Part shown: positions 6,565 to 10,558 of the stretch, piece after piece
Layout of the letters: each line of letters opens with the position of its first letter
Numbering within the stretch: position 1 is the stretch's first letter
Assembly (NCBI GenBank): GCA_947176285.1
Contig: CAMWQF010000070.1
Location: 1-10,558 of the forward strand
Origin: an uncultured Porphyromonadaceae bacterium
GTDB lineage: Bacteria > Bacteroidota > Bacteroidia > Bacteroidales > Muribaculaceae
DNA: 10,558 bases
Reading direction: 5' to 3'
Notes under the pieces: generated by a model
The model's input: only the letters and a program-made list of their open reading frames with translations
What the model was told of the DNA's origin: nothing
The model's database searches: none
Position numbers and translations under genes: made by a program

Positions 6565-6689
6565 CAAATTTGAACTAATTAAAGAGAAGAACTGATATTG
6601 GACTAAAATTAAAGATACTGAAATCAGTTTATACACAACGATTCATCATATCATATACCAAAGAATGATAATCATATAATTCAAATTAA

Positions 6690-7586
6690 ATGAACCAATT
6701 GAATGAAATATCTAAGCATCTAAAGACTGATGTCAAGTATATATACTTAACTGTGTTTCTAATGTTGCTTTGTCCTATTTCATGGTATTTGACACACATC
6801 TTCCTATATGACCAGTTTATCACACCTACGGAATCAATGATGCAGACACTTATGCCTGGAGATCGTATCATCGTGAATAAGTCAATATTCGGAGCTCGGA
6901 TTTATTCTGATATTAATTTCAACATAAACGGCATCGAACTGAAAAGCTTACGCACGAGAAGACACCGCGCCATACGACCCAACGACATACTTGTATTCAA
7001 TTTCCCTCATCATGACGGAAAGATCAATTTTGTCATCAACAACGTATATGCCAAGCGATGTGTCGGAGTGCCAGGAGACAGTGTCTCAATACTAAGTGGA
7101 CATTTCAGAAACAATAACTATAAGTCTGTAATAGGAGTGAAACAGATGCAAAATTGTTTTGATCAGATGCCTGATAGTGTTTTTCCAAAATATGTACTAA
7201 ATACCATTCCTTATGACGGTCATTTACCTTGGACTATTAAGAACTTTGGTCCTCTTTATCTGCCACGCAAGGGAGACTACATAAGACTTACTGCCAAGGA
7301 AGGATGTCTTTATAAAATGCTCCTTGAATGGGAAACAGGCAAGAGCATCACATACGACTGGGAAAAGGATTTGGTTTATGCGAATGGGAAGCCATTGGAA
7401 AGCCATATTTTCACCCATGACTACTATTTCATGGCTGGCGACAATGTGAGCAATTCAAACGATTCGCGCTATTGGGGGCTTGTACCGGAAGAATATATAG
7501 TCGGAGTAGTGTCAAAGATCTCTTATTCAATAAATCCTCAGACAGGAAAATATAGAACGGATCGAATTCTCAAGAAACCTATATAA
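6690..7586 (+). CDS. lepB: Accessory signal peptidase I (S26 family)
   Basis: This encodes 298 residues with one N-terminal membrane helix (17-38). The catalytic region is seen clearly: TPTESMMQTLMPGDRIIVNK with nucleophile Ser49, then YAKRCVGVPGDSV with general base Lys122, and the C-terminal GDNVSNSNDSRYWG (250-263). These are the usual motifs of type I signal peptidases, which cleave exported precursors on the outer face of the inner membrane. An insertion of about 100 residues between the PGDSV and GDN motifs is typical of Bacteroidota enzymes. The likely housekeeping copy is elsewhere, so this one may be dedicated to substrates of this locus, such as the NVEALA protein (inference). ATG 6690 is preferred because the helix and the preceding KTDVK fit. 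The 125-bp gap upstream is AT-rich, with no promoter I can identify. The gene symbol is by family only. Confidence 0.85.
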   Translation: MNQLNEISKHLKTDVKYIYLTVFLMLLCPISWYLTHIFLYDQFITPTESMMQTLMPGDRIIVNKSIFGARIYSDINFNINGIELKSLRTRRHRAIRPNDILVFNFPHHDGKINFVINNVYAKRCVGVPGDSVSILSGHFRNNNYKSVIGVKQMQNCFDQMPDSVFPKYVLNTIPYDGHLPWTIKNFGPLYLPRKGDYIRLTAKEGCLYKMLLEWETGKSITYDWEKDLVYANGKPLESHIFTHDYYFMAGDNVSNSNDSRYWGLVPEEYIVGVVSKISYSINPQTGKYRTDRILKKPI

Positions 7587-7602
7587 CGAGATATTACTGT
7601 TT

Positions 7603-7656
7603 GACTTTGAGTGACTCATGCGGAGCATGCTGACTACTTAGATAGACCCTGGAATA
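7603..7656 (+). repeat. Dispersed ~53-bp intergenic repeat, copy 2
   Basis: It begins GACTTTGAGTGAC, has the same 15-nt core CATGCGGAGCATGCT (7617-7631) as copy 1, and ends GACCCTGGAAT. The two copies align along about 53 bp with small indels. Imperfect outer pairing between AGTGACTCATGC and GCATGCTGACT adds to the hairpin. As with copy 1, it lies between a stop codon and the next gene in the same orientation, here between the signal peptidase and ligase-fold genes. Confidence 0.6.
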
Positions 7657-7672
7657 TGATAGTATAAATGAG

Positions 7673-9418
7673 ATGTTAAAACAGCGTATAGTAGAAATAT
7701 CAGGATGTATGAAAGGCTTAGCGAAAGGAATCCATGTGGATGCGTGGATTGCTCTGGTCTGTGTCATATTTCTATTAATTATTTCTATACTGCCGGTAAG
7801 TGTCGGAAGATCCGAGACTGAAATCTACCTTTGTTTTATAATCCCTTTGATGGCAATAATCGGTTTCGCAATAGTCTTTTTTAGGAAGATCAAGATGCGA
7901 TTTAACTTGATTGACTGCATTGTTATTGGTTGGTACATATATGCCATGTTCCGATTCTGGTTTGACGCAACCTATCCGGCTGCAGGATTCGCAATTAGGG
8001 CTACACTTATGTGTATTTTCTATGTGACAATGCGCATACTGCTGTCAGGATGCCGGTTGACAGGAAATGCCATCGCTATTCTTCTTGTCATTTTTTCTAT
8101 AGTAGAAGCCGGTATCGGCTATTCACAGATAATCTCGGGAACGAGCCGGCATCATCTCTATCCCGCAACCGGATCATTCCTTAATCCCGGACCCTATTCC
8201 GTTTATCTCGCATTGGGAATAGTCGCTTTATGTGGATTTAGGAAACATGGCAACATAAGTTATATCTTAATTACTTTTCTTGCAGTTCCATTAATATTTA
8301 CAATGAGCAGGGCTGCGTTTCTTGCAATAATTATTTGTCTGATAATTCTTTTTCATAAAAGGATTAGAGGATGGAGGCAATGGGCTATATTAATTGCCGC
8401 AGCCATAATCAGTGCTGTATGCTTGTATTTCTTGAAAACCGGTTCGGCAGATGGCAGAGGAATTATCAATTATATCGGTATTCATTGCTTCTTGGACAAT
8501 CCTCTGTGGGGTAATGGAATTGGAAGTTTCTTCAATCGATATGCCTTAAAGACGGCAGAAATATGCGCTACTAATTCGGACATTAATCTTACAAGTGTAG
8601 ATGTAATTGATTATGCTTTCAATGATTTGCTTCTCGTCGGAGTGGAGCAAGGGGGCGTGGGATTGGCTTTTGCTATAGTTCTGATTGGCTTTGTATTGCA
8701 TAGACTTTGGGTGATATGCCGTCCGCTATTTCTTGTGGCTTTGTCTCTTTTAATAATTTCTTTGTTCTCATATCCTTTTGAACTGCTACCCTATCAGATT
8801 ATTGGAGTAATCATAGTTTCTTATGCCGCGACAAATCAGATAACTTCAAAGTCAAAAAAAGAATATTCTTTGTGTTATGCGATAATTAATAATGTTGTGG
8901 TGCTAATTTTCATATTCTTTATATCATTTCTATGCAAAAATATTGTTCGAGAACGTTTGGACGCTGAAAAAGAATATCGATTATTGGCAGGACTTCATGA
9001 CAGAACATTCACAAAGGATTACTACTCTCTTCTGAATTATTTAGATGACAACAAACATTTTCTTTTTGACTTCGCGAAAATTCTTTCCGAACAAGGACGA
9101 TACAATGACAGCAACGATATGCTTCGTAGAGGTGCATTAATCAGTAATGACCCGATGTTCTTGGTGCTTCAAGGTAATAATTATAGAGACATGGAAGCCT
9201 ATGAACTGGCCGAAGAAGCCTACCTTCAAGCATGGCATATAATGCCAAACCGAATATATCCACTCTATAAATTGATGAAACTACAAGAAAAGATGGATAA
9301 CATTGATGCAGCCAAATCTTATGCTAAAAAGATCATAAATTTCAAAGAGAAAATTCCCTCTCCAGCCGTCAATGATATTAAAAAAGAAGCTAAGGCATTA
9401 TATCAAAATGAACTTTAA
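7673..9418 (+). CDS. O-antigen-ligase-fold membrane protein with C-terminal TPR
   Basis: This 581-residue protein has about ten to twelve membrane helices, from residue 24 to 422. Diagnostic motifs of the O-antigen ligase/polymerase (WaaL/Wzy_C) fold are present: TGSFLNPGPYSVYLALG (166-182), the TMSRAAFLA helix end (210-218), and GRGIINYIGIHCFLDNPLWGNG (261-282). Family members transfer or polymerise lipid-linked glycans on the periplasmic side; the protein O-glycosyltransferases (PglL type) share this fold. From about residue 440 to 560 a helical region with TPR-like repeats follows (YNDSNDMLRRGALISND, YELAEEAYLQAW). A TPR tail could bind a protein acceptor. In this locus it could glycosylate an exported protein or a surface polymer; the acceptor is not known. 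The next gene overlaps its end by 11 bp, which implies translational coupling. There is no clear ribosome binding site at the start. Confidence 0.8.
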   Translation: MLKQRIVEISGCMKGLAKGIHVDAWIALVCVIFLLIISILPVSVGRSETEIYLCFIIPLMAIIGFAIVFFRKIKMRFNLIDCIVIGWYIYAMFRFWFDATYPAAGFAIRATLMCIFYVTMRILLSGCRLTGNAIAILLVIFSIVEAGIGYSQIISGTSRHHLYPATGSFLNPGPYSVYLALGIVALCGFRKHGNISYILITFLAVPLIFTMSRAAFLAIIICLIILFHKRIRGWRQWAILIAAAIISAVCLYFLKTGSADGRGIINYIGIHCFLDNPLWGNGIGSFFNRYALKTAEICATNSDINLTSVDVIDYAFNDLLLVGVEQGGVGLAFAIVLIGFVLHRLWVICRPLFLVALSLLIISLFSYPFELLPYQIIGVIIVSYAATNQITSKSKKEYSLCYAIINNVVVLIFIFFISFLCKNIVRERLDAEKEYRLLAGLHDRTFTKDYYSLLNYLDDNKHFLFDFAKILSEQGRYNDSNDMLRRGALISNDPMFLVLQGNNYRDMEAYELAEEAYLQAWHIMPNRIYPLYKLMKLQEKMDNIDAAKSYAKKIINFKEKIPSPAVNDIKKEAKALYQNEL

Positions 9419-10558
9419 AACAATCATTTTCTTCATATTTTTTATTGGTATACTTATGCCTATCTCTATCAGCGGGCAGAAGCATACCTTGTCTCTTAGC
9501 GATGCTATAGAGATAGCGCAGGCGCAGAGTTATGATGCGATGGCAGCGCGGCTTAATTTCATGAGCCGGTATTGGAGTCATCGTTCTTATAAAGCGGAAC
9601 TGCTTCCTTCTATAAATCTATCAGGCGGACTAATGGAGTTTGACAGATCTATGGTGCAAACCCGCGATTATGAAAGCGGACAGATATTCTATGTGGAAAA
9701 CAATACTCTCTCCAATTCTCTTTCTCTCTCCATCGACCAGAATATCGCTCCTCTCGGCGGAACACTGTCGGTGCAGTCATATCTGCACCGACTCGACCAG
9801 TTCAGTTACGGCAACCGTCTCTACAACAGCCGACCAATCCGGCTGAGTTATACGCAACCACTTTTTGCCTTCAACAGACTGAAATGGATGAAAAAGACTG
9901 AGCCTCTCAAATACGATATGGCAAAGCGCAACTACCTTGAGGCTATGGAGGGGGTCGGAATTGAGGTTGTCAACCTCTTCTTCAATGTACTCTCTGCCCA
10001 GTCAAACCTTCGGCAAGCGGAAAATAACCTCAAAGACCGCCGGTCTCTTCTCGAGATAGCCAACAAAAGATTCGGAATCGGCACAATCACCAAGAGCGAA
10101 CTTTTGCAACTTGAGCTCTCTGTGCTTAATGCAGAAGTGGAAGTGGGCGACAATAAACTATTCCTCCGAAACAACTTATTCAGGCTTCTCTCCTATCTCA
10201 GGATTCCATCGGATATCGACGTGACTTTAATATCACCATACACCGTCACCGATATTATGATGATAGAGGATGACGTGATAGAACGTGCGCTAAATAACTC
10301 ATCGCACAACCTCCAGCAGAAAGTAAGCATATTGGAATCGGAGCAGAGTGTGGCGCAGGCTAAGGGAAGCCGCGGACTTCAAATGCAGATACATAGCCAA
10401 TTAGGTTTTGACAAGAGCGGTGATTCTTTCGCGGAGGTTTACCGGGGTATGCGCGACAACGAGATAGTTGGGTTGACATTCTCGCTCCCTATCTTCGACT
10501 GGGGGATGGGACGCGGAAGGGTGAAAATGGCTGAGGCTGACCTTGAAGCCAACAAGGT
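9408..10558 (+). CDS. TolC-family outer membrane efflux protein (3' truncated)
   Basis: The frame starts at ATG 9408, inside the last codons of the preceding gene, and runs to the window end with 383 whole codons visible. The N-terminus is a Sec signal peptide (FKTIIFFIFFIGILMPISISG, cleavage near residue 23). Next come TLSLSDAIEIAQAQSYD and repeated helical and beta stretches, with a coiled-coil region (LFFNVLSAQSNLRQAENNLKDRRSLLEIANKRF) and a repeat of the TolC half (LTFSLPIFDWGMGRGRVKMAEADLEA) near the edge. This is the outer membrane channel of tripartite exporters, in which HlyD-type adaptors and ABC or RND pumps are the partners; those genes are probably further downstream. Base composition is higher in G+C than upstream: 10321-10380 has 33 G or C in 60. 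The 11-bp overlap with the ligase gene implies coupled expression. Confidence 0.9.
   Translation, partial: MNFKTIIFFIFFIGILMPISISGQKHTLSLSDAIEIAQAQSYDAMAARLNFMSRYWSHRSYKAELLPSINLSGGLMEFDRSMVQTRDYESGQIFYVENNTLSNSLSLSIDQNIAPLGGTLSVQSYLHRLDQFSYGNRLYNSRPIRLSYTQPLFAFNRLKWMKKTEPLKYDMAKRNYLEAMEGVGIEVVNLFFNVLSAQSNLRQAENNLKDRRSLLEIANKRFGIGTITKSELLQLELSVLNAEVEVGDNKLFLRNNLFRLLSYLRIPSDIDVTLISPYTVTDIMMIEDDVIERALNNSSHNLQQKVSILESEQSVAQAKGSRGLQMQIHSQLGFDKSGDSFAEVYRGMRDNEIVGLTFSLPIFDWGMGRGRVKMAEADLEANK

Noticed and set aside
6590..6629. AACTGAT / ATCAGTT inverted repeat before the signal peptidase gene
   Set aside because: Only 7 bp pair across a 26-nt loop in AT-rich DNA, which is expected by chance.
9932..10174. 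Minus-strand 80-codon open frame within TolC
   Set aside because: It is antisense to a clear TolC coiled-coil region, and its sequence is Ser/Arg/Leu-rich shadow.

Overview
The window reads as an accessory chromosomal stretch from a member of the Bacteroidales (gut-type Bacteroidota); the genus cannot be fixed from the sequence. The evidence is the gene content: a DUF3244-like secreted protein, an NVEALA-motif protein, a 6-bladed beta-propeller lipoprotein, multi-domain SpII lipoproteins and a Bacteroidota-style helix-turn-helix regulator tail. A Bacteroidota-type -7 promoter box (TAnnTTTG) and weak or absent purine-rich ribosome binding sites agree with this. All genes lie on the + strand.

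Layout. (1) 2-259: 3' end of a regulator with a helix-turn-helix (HTH) C-terminus. (2) 260-391: a regulatory intergenic region with inverted repeats, three TTCGAA palindromes and a TAACTTTG promoter box directly before the next gene. (3) 392-1256: a small secreted DUF3244-like protein, then, 4 bp on, a MauE/DoxX-type membrane protein with a CGC motif. (4) 1257-1360: intergenic, holding copy 1 of a ~53-bp dispersed repeat. (5) 1361-4162: a 933-residue lipoprotein with CBM6/35-like, ricin-like, transglutaminase-like and discoidin-like parts. (6) 4183-4881: a membrane-anchored thioredoxin-fold protein with CSGC. (7) 4995-5342: an NVEALA protein with four cysteines. (8) 5343-5445: a perfect 17-bp inverted repeat. 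(9) 5446-6564: a 6-bladed beta-propeller lipoprotein. (10) 6690-7586: a signal peptidase I. (11) 7587-7672: intergenic, holding copy 2 of the dispersed repeat. (12) 7673-9418: an O-antigen-ligase-fold membrane protein with a TPR tail. (13) 9408-10558: the start of a TolC-family outer membrane factor, overlapping the previous gene by 11 bp and cut by the window end. No intergenic gap exceeds 132 bp, and I see no tRNA, rRNA, CRISPR array or transposase.

How the parts may work together (inference). The locus looks like an envelope system built around a small exported cysteine-containing NVEALA protein. MauE-like plus thioredoxin-like proteins would manage its disulfides, a dedicated signal peptidase would process precursors, and the O-antigen-ligase-fold protein could transfer glycan. 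The beta-propeller and the lectin/transglutaminase lipoprotein would act as envelope or surface partners. The TolC protein, probably followed by HlyD and ABC-transporter genes outside the window, would provide an export route. None of these links is proven by the sequence; co-directional order and short spacing are the main support. The middle of the locus is clearly more AT-rich than the TolC gene, which fits acquired accessory DNA.
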